Shown here in pieces: positions 8,187-15,413 of a DNA stretch of 34,709 nucleotides. Location: the NCBI GenBank assembly GCA_002719775.1, contig PBEP01000011.1, forward strand, positions 22,672 to 57,380. The letters run 5' to 3'. The notes under the pieces were generated by a model. The model was not told the origin of the DNA. It was given only the letters and a program-made list of their open reading frames with translations, and did no database searches. The position numbers and the translations under genes are program-made. How positions within the stretch are numbered: the first letter of the stretch is position 1; each line of letters begins with the position of its first letter. The DNA is from Chloroflexota bacterium (lineage in GTDB: Bacteria; Chloroflexota; Dehalococcoidia; Lucifugimonadales; Australimonadaceae).

Positions 8187-8975
8187 ATGAACGAGATCAC
8201 AAAGCCTCAGAAGTCTGCGCTCTCACAATTTGGCGAAACAGCAGCGAATTACAGGGTTAGTAAGCCGCACAGTCAGGGAGAAAGCCTTGAGATTCTTGCT
8301 TCATTCGTAGCAAAAGGTGGTCGTCGTTTTAATATCGGCGTTGATATAGCGACAGGAGCGGGCTTTGCTGCATTTGCCTCTGCCGTTAATGCAGACCTTA
8401 TGCTCGCAACAGATCCCACACCTGCAATGTTGCAGCAAGTCCATAAACTCAAATCAGAAAGAGGAGTGAACAACGTCGAAACCATGATGGTGATCGCCGA
8501 AAGTCTTCCCTTTTCTGATGATTCAGTCGACTTAGTTACATGCCGCGTAGCACCACATCACTTCCTGAATGTTCCGCTTTGGCTCTCAGAGGTTAATAGG
8601 GTGTTGAAACCAGGAGGAGTGTTCGTAGTTGCCGATACTAGTGCTCCTGAAGACCCAGAAATTGCAAAATGGATGAATGCCCTCGAGTTAAAGAGAGATC
8701 CTAGCCATATCAGGAACTGGACACCTAGTGAATGGGAATCTGGTATCAACACTACCGGCCTAAAAGTCACTGATACCGCTCTAGGTAAAGTTAATCATGA
8801 ATGTAATGACTGGACTAAACGGTCAAATTCCACCGAACAAGAAGCTGCAGAGATAGAGGAAACCATCAGGAATGCCTCGCCATCAATCAAAGCTGAGTTT
8901 AATATCAAAGAAGATGAGGCTGGTGCATTAACTTGGCACTGGGGTGTTTCAATTCTAAGAGCTGAAAAGCCTTAG
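8187..8975 (+). CDS. Class I SAM-dependent methyltransferase
   Basis: A 262-residue methyltransferase of the UbiE/Methyltransf_11 type. It opens with SQFGETAANYRVSKPHSQGE. Motif I is degenerate (VDIATGAGFAAFA, usual form VLDVGTGTG), followed by ATDPTPAML, AESLPFSDDSVDLVTCR and LSEVNRVLKPGGVFVVADT, the standard SAM-site order. The methyl acceptor is unknown; ubiquinone/menaquinone-type or small-molecule substrates are possible. The ATG at 8187 is chosen over the upstream TTG at 8169. A TATGAT hexamer at 8175-8180, only 6 bases before this ATG, suggests a leaderless transcript. Convergent with the aminotransferase. Confidence 0.85.
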   Translation: MNEITKPQKSALSQFGETAANYRVSKPHSQGESLEILASFVAKGGRRFNIGVDIATGAGFAAFASAVNADLMLATDPTPAMLQQVHKLKSERGVNNVETMMVIAESLPFSDDSVDLVTCRVAPHHFLNVPLWLSEVNRVLKPGGVFVVADTSAPEDPEIAKWMNALELKRDPSHIRNWTPSEWESGINTTGLKVTDTALGKVNHECNDWTKRSNSTEQEAAEIEETIRNASPSIKAEFNIKEDEAGALTWHWGVSILRAEKP

Positions 8976-8978
8976 AAG

Positions 8979-10166
8979 TTAATTCGACTCAGAAAATACA
9001 CGTCTAGCTGCAGCCAGACTGGCTCCAACTGGCAATTCAAAGCTTTGATTACTCAATGCATCTTCTAGCGCACTAAGAGCAGTGAATACGTTACTTGGGT
9101 TAGCGTTGTAGCCCATCAACCCAACACGCCACACCTTTTCTGCTACTGCCCCGAGTCCGGAACTGAATTCAATATTGCGTTCCTCCAAAAGGAATTTCCG
9201 AACCGAAGATGCGTTTACTGAGTCAGGCACTTCTACGCTTGTCAGGTTAGGCAATCTGTCATTTGGATTTTTTACATAAAGACCCAGGCCCATAGCTTCA
9301 ATTCCTGCCTGGAAAGCTTTCCCAACTACCTGATGTCTGGCCCATCGATTTTCTATGCCTTCTTCGACTACCAGGCGTAAACCTTCACGGAGTGCATATA
9401 TCTGGTTAATAGGAGCGGTGTGATGATATGCGCGCATCTGGAAATAACTTCTTAATTGAGTCATGTCGAAATAAAAGCTGTGGGTGGGGCGATTTCTATT
9501 TTCGAGAACTTGCATAGCCCGGGGACTAAAAGTAATAGGCGATAAGCCAGGGGGACAGGCTAGGCACTTTTGAGTACCCGAATAGCAAACATCTACTTCC
9601 CAGTCATCAATTCTCAGCTCAATTCCTCCAAAAGAAGTAACTGCATCAACTATCAGCAAAGCCCCGTGATCATGTGCAACGTTAGCAATGGGGAGAATTT
9701 GGGAGACAGCCCCTGTTGAAGTTTCTGCATGGACCATTGCTATGGCTTTTACTGAGTCATGTTTAGAAATTTCAGCTTCCACTTGTTCGGGAGTTACTGC
9801 AGTTCCTGGTTCAAATTGAACTTTATAGACATTGGCACCACACCTTAGTGCTATTTCGCCTAAGCGATTAGCAAAGTACCCATTCTCACAAATCAAAATT
9901 GTGTCACCGGGTTCAAGTACGTTTACTAAGGCTGCTTCCATACCTCCAGTACCTGTAGCTGAAACTGGCCATGTAACTTCATTGCTAGTTTTAAAAGCAA
10001 TTCTCAGCATTGCTTGGACATCATCAAGCACTTGAAGGAAATCAGGATCCATGTGCCCCAGTAAGGAGGTTGTCATTGCACTAAGAACCCTAGGATGGAT
10101 GTTACTAGGCCCGGCTCCCATCAGAAGACGTGGAGGGGGGTTAAATTCATTAGTGAATGAGTCCAT
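8979..10166 (-). CDS. Class V aminotransferase (serine/alanine-glyoxylate type)
   Basis: A 395-residue PLP enzyme, similar to alanine-glyoxylate and serine-glyoxylate aminotransferases. The opening PPPRLLMGAGPSNIHPRVL is the class signature. VSATGTGGMEAAL (about 68-80) forms the phosphate cup. The PLP-binding Asp is in LLIVDAVTSFGG and the Schiff-base Lys (about residue 200) is in YSGTQKCLACPPGL. The predicted role is transamination of glyoxylate to glycine, linking with photorespiratory/glycolate-like metabolism. This fits the permease and the hydroxyacid dehydrogenase nearby. The start is ATG 10166; a TTG two codons upstream is an alternative. It is divergent from rsmH across an AT-rich gap. 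Confidence 0.92.
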   Translation of the reverse strand: MDSFTNEFNPPPRLLMGAGPSNIHPRVLSAMTTSLLGHMDPDFLQVLDDVQAMLRIAFKTSNEVTWPVSATGTGGMEAALVNVLEPGDTILICENGYFANRLGEIALRCGANVYKVQFEPGTAVTPEQVEAEISKHDSVKAIAMVHAETSTGAVSQILPIANVAHDHGALLIVDAVTSFGGIELRIDDWEVDVCYSGTQKCLACPPGLSPITFSPRAMQVLENRNRPTHSFYFDMTQLRSYFQMRAYHHTAPINQIYALREGLRLVVEEGIENRWARHQVVGKAFQAGIEAMGLGLYVKNPNDRLPNLTSVEVPDSVNASSVRKFLLEERNIEFSSGLGAVAEKVWRVGLMGYNANPSNVFTALSALEDALSNQSFELPVGASLAAARRVFSESN

Positions 10167-10614
10167 TAGCAAATTCTCACTTTTTGAACAATCTGGTTCT
10201 GATCTGAAATAACGATTAATAAGGCATTATAACAGCAAGACGGGAATTTTCTAAACCGTTAGCCGAAAAATATTATGAGTCTAGCAGGTATACAAGTTAA
10301 GGTTTAGTTGTTTTTAGACTTTCCTAACTAAGCTATTAATAACCAAAAAAAGCACATGGACACAAGAAGATTGTAAAAACATAAAATACCAAAGAATTCT
10401 TCATACAATATTTAGTAGTTGTTTAAGAAACACGCCCAGTAATCGCATAAACAGTATCTAATATTTAGTAGTTAATTTTAAATTTTAATGTTTTTTTGGC
10501 TTTAATTTTTTTACAAATCTTAAACTTAGGTATTGTCATAATTTTAAACAAAGTATAGTTTTTTAACCAACAAGTTTTTATTGAAAGAATTGTTTTGTTA
10601 GTTAGGTTGCAAAA
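10167..10614. other. AT-rich intergenic spacer with direct and inverted repeats
   Basis: About 450 bases without a plausible gene, strongly AT-rich, between the aminotransferase and rsmH. It contains a 14-base direct repeat AATATTTAGTAGTT at 10407-10420 and 10460-10473 (53 bases apart). It also contains inverted copies CCTAACTAA (10323-10331) and TTAGTTAGG (10598-10606). It must hold divergent promoters. I see no DnaA-box cluster and no MraZ-type repeats. Confidence 0.55.
10533..10559 (+). promoter_or_regulatory. Possible promoter for rsmH-ftsZ
   Basis: TTGTCA (10533-10538) and TATAGT (10554-10559) are good hexamers, but the spacer is only 15 bases. The ATG of rsmH is 55 bases downstream. 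Weak to moderate candidate. Confidence 0.3.
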
Positions 10615-11499
10615 ATGGAAAACGAAACACGCAAGTATCACCAGTCCGTTTTGCTTAATGAAACTATCGACGCTTTAATGCCTGAAAGCGAAGGCATCTA
10701 CATTGATTGTACTTTAGGTGACGGCGGACATTCCGAAGCAATTCTTAAGGCAAGTGGTCCTGCTGGCAGGGTGATTGGGATCGACGCTGACCCTGAAGCA
10801 CTCGCGGAAGCAGAGCATCGATTAGAGTCTTATCGACCACGTGTGCGATTTATCAATAGTAACTTTTCTGCGTTAGCAGAGGTGGCCTGGAAGGAGGGCC
10901 TAAGTCAAGTAAATGGGGTATTGCTGGATCTCGGTGTTTCAGCCAGACAGCTAGACACCGAAAAACGAGGTTTCAGTTTCCGTAGAGCGGAATTCCTCGA
11001 TATGCGGTTCTCTCCAAGTAATGGGGTTACTGCAGATGAAATAGTCAACTCAATCCCAGAGGCGGAATTAGTTGATGTCTTGTTCAGGTATGGCGAAGAA
11101 CCCAGAGCAAGGCGAATCGCAAGTTCAATAGTATCGGCTAGGCCAATCAAGGACAGCATGCACTTAGCTGAAGTAATAAAGCTAGGTTCTGGGTACAAGT
11201 TTGGGAAAATACATCCCGCTACCAGAACATTCCAAGCCCTTCGAATACTCGTTAACCAAGAGCTGGAAAAGCTTGAGCAAGCCTTGGTTTCTGCAACATC
11301 TATATTGATAAATGGGGGAAGGCTTGTTGCAATTGCATACCATTCTTTAGAGGACAGGATCATCAAGAATTTCATACGTTCTTCTTCAAATCTTGAACGT
11401 ATTAACAAAAAAGTGATCAGGCCATCAAAAGATGAAATTCAGAACAACAGAAGAAGTAGAAGTGCCCGAATGCGAATAGCAGAAAGGCATGCTGGATAA
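10615..11499 (+). CDS. rsmH: 16S rRNA (cytosine(1402)-N4)-methyltransferase RsmH (MraW)
   Basis: The SAM-dependent enzyme that methylates N4 of C1402 in 16S rRNA. 294 residues, close to the family's usual 300-315. Diagnostic motifs are YHQSVLLNE at the N-terminus, YIDCTLGDGGHSEAIL (SAM motif I), GVLLDLGVSARQLD, GFSFRR, HPATRTFQALRILVNQELE, and AIAYHSLEDRIIKNF near the C-terminus. In most bacteria rsmH sits after mraZ and before ftsL/ftsI at the head of the dcw cluster. Here mraZ is absent and ftsZ follows after 55 bases, so the cluster is reduced to two genes. Confidence 0.97.
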   Translation: MENETRKYHQSVLLNETIDALMPESEGIYIDCTLGDGGHSEAILKASGPAGRVIGIDADPEALAEAEHRLESYRPRVRFINSNFSALAEVAWKEGLSQVNGVLLDLGVSARQLDTEKRGFSFRRAEFLDMRFSPSNGVTADEIVNSIPEAELVDVLFRYGEEPRARRIASSIVSARPIKDSMHLAEVIKLGSGYKFGKIHPATRTFQALRILVNQELEKLEQALVSATSILINGGRLVAIAYHSLEDRIIKNFIRSSSNLERINKKVIRPSKDEIQNNRRSRSARMRIAERHAG

Positions 11500-11554
11500 A
11501 GCCCGCATTAGCGGCAAAATCGCGCCAAGGTAGAGAACCAAAAAGGGAGTAGAA

Positions 11555-12649
11555 ATGTTTGAGTCATTTGGATCTAATCAGTTACCACCTACGGATGGAC
11601 TAGCAATGGTCAAGGTCATTGGTGTGGGCGGAGGAGGCTCTAATGCCGTCAACCGCATGTACCGCGAACGAGTTCCTGGGGTTGAATACTTAGCAGTTAA
11701 TACTGACACTCAACACTTACTGAGAATGGATGTGCCTGTCAAGATTCGCATCGGCGATAAACTCACTAGGGGCCTTGGTGTCGGTGGTGACCCTGAAATT
11801 GGGAACGCTGCCGCGGAAGAGTCTCGTGAAGAGCTTTACGAAGCAGTTCGAGATGCCGATCTAGTTTTTATTGCTGCTGGAATGGGTGGTGGTACCGGAA
11901 CTGGTGCTGCCGCAGTAATGGCACAAGTAGCTAAAGAGACCGGTGCATTAACAATTGCAGTGGTAACCAAACCCTTTGGTTTTGAAGGTCGTCGCAGAGC
12001 CATGAATGCTGATGACGGCCTGGCCAGGTTAAAAGACAACGTGGATACGCTAATAGTGATCCCTAATGACAGATTAGCCGCATTCTGTGAAGAAGAAGTA
12101 ACAGCCGAACAGGCATTTAGAATTGCTGATGATGTTTTGAGGCAAGGGGTACAGTCTATTGCAGAGTTAGTCACCGTACCAGGTGAGATTAATCTGGACT
12201 TTGCTGATGTCAAGACAATCATGAGTGGTGCCGGTCCTGCCTGGATGGCTATTGGAACTGCTTCAGGAGAAAACAGAGCTGTAGAAGCGGCTAAGAATGC
12301 AATAAATAGCCCAATGCTCGATGTGAACATAGAAGGTGCCAAGGGTGTAATTTTTAATATTACAGGCGGAACCGACTTAACTCTTAGAGAAGTAAATGAT
12401 GCCGCCAAGGTAATTCAGTCAGCAGTAGATCCAGAAGCAAACATCATTTTCGGAATGGTTCCTGATATGAAAATGGAAGGCGAAGTCCGAGTGACCATCA
12501 TTGCAACTGGTCTGCCTACTGTAGATGCAGCCAACCTTCGAGATGATGATCTATCAGGGATATTGAGAGACGTACTTGGTGAAAGCCATGAAAGTGAAGC
12601 AGATCTTCCTGCATTCTTACAGGCATCACATCAAAAAGAAGCTAGCTAA
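11555..12649 (+). CDS. ftsZ: Cell division protein FtsZ, copy 1
   Basis: The tubulin-like GTPase that forms the Z-ring at the division site. 364 residues with a short N-terminus. [15 protein letters not shown] starts the nucleotide fold, the tubulin loop GGGTGTG is at residues 111-117, VVTKPFGFEGRRR follows, and the T7 catalytic loop NLDFAD is at 213-218. All GTPase residues are present. The C-terminal linker is short and the end reads DLPAFLQASHQKEAS. This keeps the D-PAFL core of the conserved C-terminal peptide but lacks the usual basic residues right after it. A GGGAG ribosome site precedes the ATG. It is co-oriented with rsmH. A second, HTH-fused FtsZ lies at 27918-29381. Confidence 0.97.
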   Translation: MFESFGSNQLPPTDGLAMVKVIGVGGGGSNAVNRMYRERVPGVEYLAVNTDTQHLLRMDVPVKIRIGDKLTRGLGVGGDPEIGNAAAEESREELYEAVRDADLVFIAAGMGGGTGTGAAAVMAQVAKETGALTIAVVTKPFGFEGRRRAMNADDGLARLKDNVDTLIVIPNDRLAAFCEEEVTAEQAFRIADDVLRQGVQSIAELVTVPGEINLDFADVKTIMSGAGPAWMAIGTASGENRAVEAAKNAINSPMLDVNIEGAKGVIFNITGGTDLTLREVNDAAKVIQSAVDPEANIIFGMVPDMKMEGEVRVTIIATGLPTVDAANLRDDDLSGILRDVLGESHESEADLPAFLQASHQKEAS

Positions 12650-12654
12650 ATCCC

Positions 12655-12683
12655 TTTCGCTATGCCGCGACGGCATAGCGAAA
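12655..12683 (+). other. Perfect hairpin after ftsZ
   Basis: TTTCGCTATGCCG (12655-12667) pairs fully with CGGCATAGCGAAA (12671-12683) around CGA. It lies 5 bases after the ftsZ stop and lacks a T-run. It is more likely an mRNA-stabilising or 3'-end element than a simple terminator, and forms the first hairpin of structured element A. Confidence 0.7.
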
Positions 12684-12689
12684 TCGCAT

Positions 12690-12811
12690 AGAGACCTCCT
12701 CCCCGGGAGAGGTTCATAGATTTCTCCTAGCGGTCTCTGCCCTAGCCCCTCCATTCGCGCCAAAGGGAGTGGGTAAAAGAGGCTCTGCTGGAACATTCCA
12801 GCAGAGCCTCT
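12690..12811 (+). repeat. Structured intergenic element A (related to element B)
   Basis: A GC-rich block in an AT-rich neighbourhood, after ftsZ. AGAGACC (12690-12696) pairs with GGTCTCT (12732-12738). The strand CCCCGGGAGAGGTTCAT (12701-12717) and the later CCCCTCC / CGCGCC / GGGAGTGGG region have close counterparts in element B at 14224-14285. It ends in a perfect 16-bp stem AGAGGCTCTGCTGGAA / TTCCAGCAGAGCCTCT (12778-12811) with a 2-base loop. The 3' flank lacks a strong T-run, so termination is possible but not certain. Confidence 0.55.
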
Positions 12812-12889
12812 ATTCTATGAATTTCACTCAGCATGTAGACCAGTTGAATTTCACTAACCTTATTACATATAAATTGATCTCACGGACTC

Positions 12890-12919
12890 TTGACATACTG
12901 ATCCAGTCACTGTGATAAC
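12890..12919 (+). promoter_or_regulatory. Promoter for nrdR
   Basis: A perfect -35 TTGACA (12890-12895), an 18-base spacer, and an extended -10 TGT-GATAAC (12911-12919). Transcription would start near 12926, just upstream of the two NrdR boxes. Confidence 0.5.
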
Positions 12920-12935
12920 AAGAAAGTCAAAAATA

Positions 12936-12951
12936 AGCCTATAAGTTGTGG
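12936..12951 (+). promoter_or_regulatory. NrdR box 1 (weaker)
   Basis: AGCCTATAAGTTGTGG compared with the known consensus acaCwAtATaTwGtgt keeps five of the six strongest positions (C4, A6, A8, T11, G13). It lies exactly 31 bases upstream of box 2, the three-helical-turn spacing usual for NrdR box pairs. Confidence 0.5.
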
Positions 12952-12966
12952 CTTGCGCACTTTAAA

Positions 12967-12982
12967 ATACTATATATTGTTG
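12967..12982 (+). promoter_or_regulatory. NrdR box 2 (strong)
   Basis: ATACTATATATTGTTG matches the NrdR consensus at 13 of 16 positions, including all six strongest. It is followed by a perfect palindrome ATTACATGTAAT at 12985-12996. Its placement ahead of nrdR suggests autoregulation. Confidence 0.65.
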
Positions 12983-13053
12983 TCATTACATGTAATTATG
13001 TATTCGGTACGTATTATTTACTGAGTTTCATGCAGTATTGCTAGGAGGCATAA

Positions 13054-13653
13054 ATGCGTTGTCCCCATTGCGGGAACCCAGAATCTCGAGTTACTGATTC
13101 AAGAGATAACGGTAATGAGATACGCCGCAGGAGAGAATGCTCTGAATGTGGTGCTCGATTTACTACGTATGAGCGTGTTCAACATGCAGCTCTTATGGTT
13201 GAGAAAAGAGATGGTCGTAGGGAGGAATTTAGTAGGGAAAAAATATCCAGTTCAATCAGACTGGCTTGCGTTAAAAGGCCTTTACCAACTGGCTCAGTAG
13301 AAAAGCTAGTCGATGAAATTCAAAGCGACCTTCTACGAATTGGAAGAGCTGAGGTAAAAGCTTCAAGAGTTGGTGAGATTGCGATGGAAAGATTAAAAGA
13401 TCTCGACCCAGTAGCCTATTTACGCTATGCAAGTGTCTACCGAGACTTTGCTGACTTAGACATGTTTTTGAGGGAAATCCAAGCTATAGAAACTCTTGAG
13501 CCTGAAACTGACTTGTCTTCTATAAGCCAGTTAGCTTTGATACCTAATGAATCTGCGGCTCCGCCAAAGCCAAAAGCTAAGCGAGGAAGAAGGCCTACTC
13601 TTTCGGTACCACAAAGTCAGGCCCGCTTTACTGATTTCGATTCAGATCAATGA
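13054..13653 (+). CDS. nrdR: Transcriptional repressor NrdR with C-terminal extension
   Basis: A Zn-ribbon/ATP-cone repressor of ribonucleotide reductase genes that senses dATP/ATP. The zinc ribbon uses Cys3, Cys6, Cys29 and Cys32 (MRCPHCG...RRRRECSECG), followed by RFTTYERV. The ATP-cone spans about residues 47-137 (VEKRDGRREEFSREKI...DPVAYLRYASVYRDF). NrdR is usually 150-160 residues. This one has 199, with a basic, Pro-rich tail from about 155 that includes KPKAKRGRRPTLSVP (AT-hook-like RGRRP at 177-181). AGGAGG precedes the ATG. Upstream tandem NrdR boxes point to self-control. No ribonucleotide reductase gene is in the window. Confidence 0.95.
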   Translation: MRCPHCGNPESRVTDSRDNGNEIRRRRECSECGARFTTYERVQHAALMVEKRDGRREEFSREKISSSIRLACVKRPLPTGSVEKLVDEIQSDLLRIGRAEVKASRVGEIAMERLKDLDPVAYLRYASVYRDFADLDMFLREIQAIETLEPETDLSSISQLALIPNESAAPPKPKAKRGRRPTLSVPQSQARFTDFDSDQ

Positions 13654-13726
13654 AGAGTTCTACTGGATAACCAGGAAATTACTAATTCAAAGCTCTGAAA
13701 CTTAAGTTCATAACAGGGAGGTAAGC

Positions 13727-14167
13727 ATGGGAAAAGGAAATTTTAGATGGCTTCTTGATTTTGATTTGCCAGCTTCCCGATCAAACGCACTGGATGCCTT
13801 GCATACCTTAAAACTATTCCGTAGACCAGGCCATTCAGGGATTAGAGAATCGACTGCATTGGATAGATGTTTAGTCACACTGGATCAGGAATTCCGAGGA
13901 GTTTGGGCTTTAGACGGAAGTCATGGTGGGATTGTTATTCTTGAGATTGCGCCTATTGATCATCATGAAGTTGAAAGAATTTTATCGATGCTGGAATTCC
14001 GTCTAAATCAATATGGACATACAGAACTCTGGGGACTGCGCTACGTAGTAAGGAACGATCAAACAGTTGCAGAAATTAAAAGCGACGGTACAGAGGTAGA
14101 GCTTTCACCTTGGAAGTTGGCTCAAAATTTGATTACTGAGGTGCATGGCCTGCCAAATTCGGCCTAA
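13727..14167 (+). CDS. Hypothetical protein, 146 residues
   Basis: Not recognised. It is a soluble protein of mixed alpha/beta character with no signal peptide or membrane helix. It begins MGKGNFRWLLDFDLPASRSN and contains the patterns GVWALDGSHGGIVILEIAPIDH and ELWGLRYVVRNDQTVAEIKSDG. A good GGGAGG ribosome site lies before the ATG and codon use matches neighbours, so it is a real gene. It follows nrdR by 73 bases in the same direction and could be co-transcribed with it. Structured element B follows directly. Confidence 0.7.
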   Translation: MGKGNFRWLLDFDLPASRSNALDALHTLKLFRRPGHSGIRESTALDRCLVTLDQEFRGVWALDGSHGGIVILEIAPIDHHEVERILSMLEFRLNQYGHTELWGLRYVVRNDQTVAEIKSDGTEVELSPWKLAQNLITEVHGLPNSA

Positions 14168-14188
14168 TACATTTACTTGAATAAATTG

Positions 14189-14207
14189 CCTTTACTGAGC
14201 GTAAAGG
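14189..14207 (+). other. Hairpin leading into element B
   Basis: CCTTTAC / GTAAAGG with a TGAGC loop, 21 bases after the hypothetical gene's stop. The gap to the CCCCGG block (16 bases) is almost the same as after the first hairpin of element A (17 bases). Confidence 0.5.
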
Positions 14208-14223
14208 TCCCAGAATGTCTCTA

Positions 14224-14325
14224 CCCCGGAGATATTCATCGTTCCCTCCTCCGCAGGCCCCTCTCGCGCGCCACGGGTGTGGGCCACATGAGCCCCGAAG
14301 GATTCACCTTCGGGGCTCAACTTTT
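14224..14325 (+). repeat. Structured intergenic element B (related to element A)
   Basis: It carries CCCCGGAGATATTCAT (14224-14239), then GGCCCCTC, CGCGCGCCA and GGGTGTGGGCC (about 14256-14285), which line up with element A. In B the middle hairpin is closed by GGCCC/GGGCC, whereas A uses CCC-CTCC/GGAG-T-GGG, suggesting conserved structure. It ends in the terminator stem at 14289-14319. Confidence 0.55.
14289..14325 (+). terminator. Rho-independent terminator (end of element B)
   Basis: TGAGCCCCGAAGG pairs with CCTTCGGGGCTCA around ATTCA (14289-14319), followed by ACTTTTC. It would end the nrdR/hypothetical-gene transcript before pdxA. Confidence 0.75.
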
Positions 14326-14399
14326 CTCGCTAGATGCTCTAACCTCACTCACGTTATACTGAGTAGTAGAAGCATCTCTGTTAATTGAGGCATTTAGCT

Positions 14400-15413
14400 T
14401 TGGATAGACTTACTAAAATTGCAATAACCATGGGTGATCCGGCTGGAATAGGTCCTGAAGTGGTAGCAAAAGCATTAGCTGCTTACCCTGAGGGCTACGG
14501 AGCAAGGCTTGTTGTTATTGGTAATTATTTAGTTATGGAAAAAACCTCAAAAGATATTGGATCCAGTTTAAAATTGAAAAAGATCACTACTCCGGATGAC
14601 TTTAACCAATTATCGCCTGCAGAGTACGGAATCATCGATGACAGTGACTCAGACCTTGTGAACCACCCAATGGGAACAGTTTCAGCTACTGCAGGCGAAT
14701 CGAGTATTCGATGGGTTAAGGATGCGGCCTACCTAGCCCTTGAAGGGTCTGTTGATGCAATCGTAACCGCACCTATAAACAAAACGTCTGCTTACGAAGC
14801 AGGGTATGCGGAAGTTGGGCATATGGAGATTTTCCAAGAGATGAGCAAATCGGCTCAAGTCGCAACCATGCTAATGACCACTGGCTTAAACGTGGTGCAT
14901 CTAACCACTCACAAGCCACTAAGCGAGGCCCACTTGCATCTAACTATAGACAATATTTTGGCAAAGATATTGTTGACTCACGATTTTTTTAAAAAGTACA
15001 ACTTTAGTGCTCCCAGAATAGGTGTATCAGCTTACAATCCTCATGGTGGTGAATCCGGAATACTTGGGAGCGAAGAGATTGAGTCTATATCTCCCGCGAT
15101 AATCAAGGCACAAGATATGGGAATCTTAGCATTTGGACCTATCCCCGCTGACTCAATTTTTACTAAAGCTATCGAAGGAGAGTTTGATGTCGTGCTAGCG
15201 ATGTACCATGATCAAGGTCATATAGCAGTAAAAGTCCATGGTTGGGAGCAAAGTGTTACTATCAACCTTGGATTGCCATTTTTAAGAACCTCGGTTGATC
15301 ACGGCACAGCATTTGATATTGCCGGTAAGGGTATAGCGAATCCTGCTGGAATGATCAGTGCAATTAAGGCGGCTGTACGTGTTTCTAGCCAGAATGGGTT
15401 AGGTGTGGAATGA
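14400..15413 (+). CDS. pdxA: 4-hydroxythreonine-4-phosphate dehydrogenase PdxA
   Basis: Oxidises 4-phosphohydroxy-L-threonine in pyridoxal 5'-phosphate synthesis, with NAD and a divalent metal. Motifs: IAITMGDPAGIGPEV at the N-terminus, IVTAPINK, VGHMEIFQE, HLTTHKPLSEAH (metal His), SAYNPHGGESG, and MYHDQGHIAVK (metal His). The length of 337 is standard. The start chosen is TTG 14400, with GAGG nine bases upstream; another TTG at 14385 has no ribosome site. Its last codons overlap proC by 4 bases, heading a pdxA-proC-yggT-degV-pepA run. The related PdxA2/DUF1537-linked enzymes of sugar-acid breakdown are possible, but no such partner is adjacent. Confidence 0.93.
   Translation: MDRLTKIAITMGDPAGIGPEVVAKALAAYPEGYGARLVVIGNYLVMEKTSKDIGSSLKLKKITTPDDFNQLSPAEYGIIDDSDSDLVNHPMGTVSATAGESSIRWVKDAAYLALEGSVDAIVTAPINKTSAYEAGYAEVGHMEIFQEMSKSAQVATMLMTTGLNVVHLTTHKPLSEAHLHLTIDNILAKILLTHDFFKKYNFSAPRIGVSAYNPHGGESGILGSEEIESISPAIIKAQDMGILAFGPIPADSIFTKAIEGEFDVVLAMYHDQGHIAVKVHGWEQSVTINLGLPFLRTSVDHGTAFDIAGKGIANPAGMISAIKAAVRVSSQNGLGVE

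Noticed and set aside
10167-10614. Replication origin in the AT-rich spacer
   Set aside because: No cluster of DnaA boxes (TTATNCACA type) and no dnaA/dnaN nearby.
12690-12811. T-box or glycine riboswitch in element A or B
   Set aside because: The T-box core (GGGTGGnACCGCG) is missing, and the glycine-aptamer conserved blocks do not appear in order. The elements also lie after genes rather than before an aminoacyl-tRNA synthetase or glycine gene.
14177-14362. 61-residue open frame over element B
   Set aside because: It covers hairpins and the terminator and has no ribosome site; it is explained by RNA structure.
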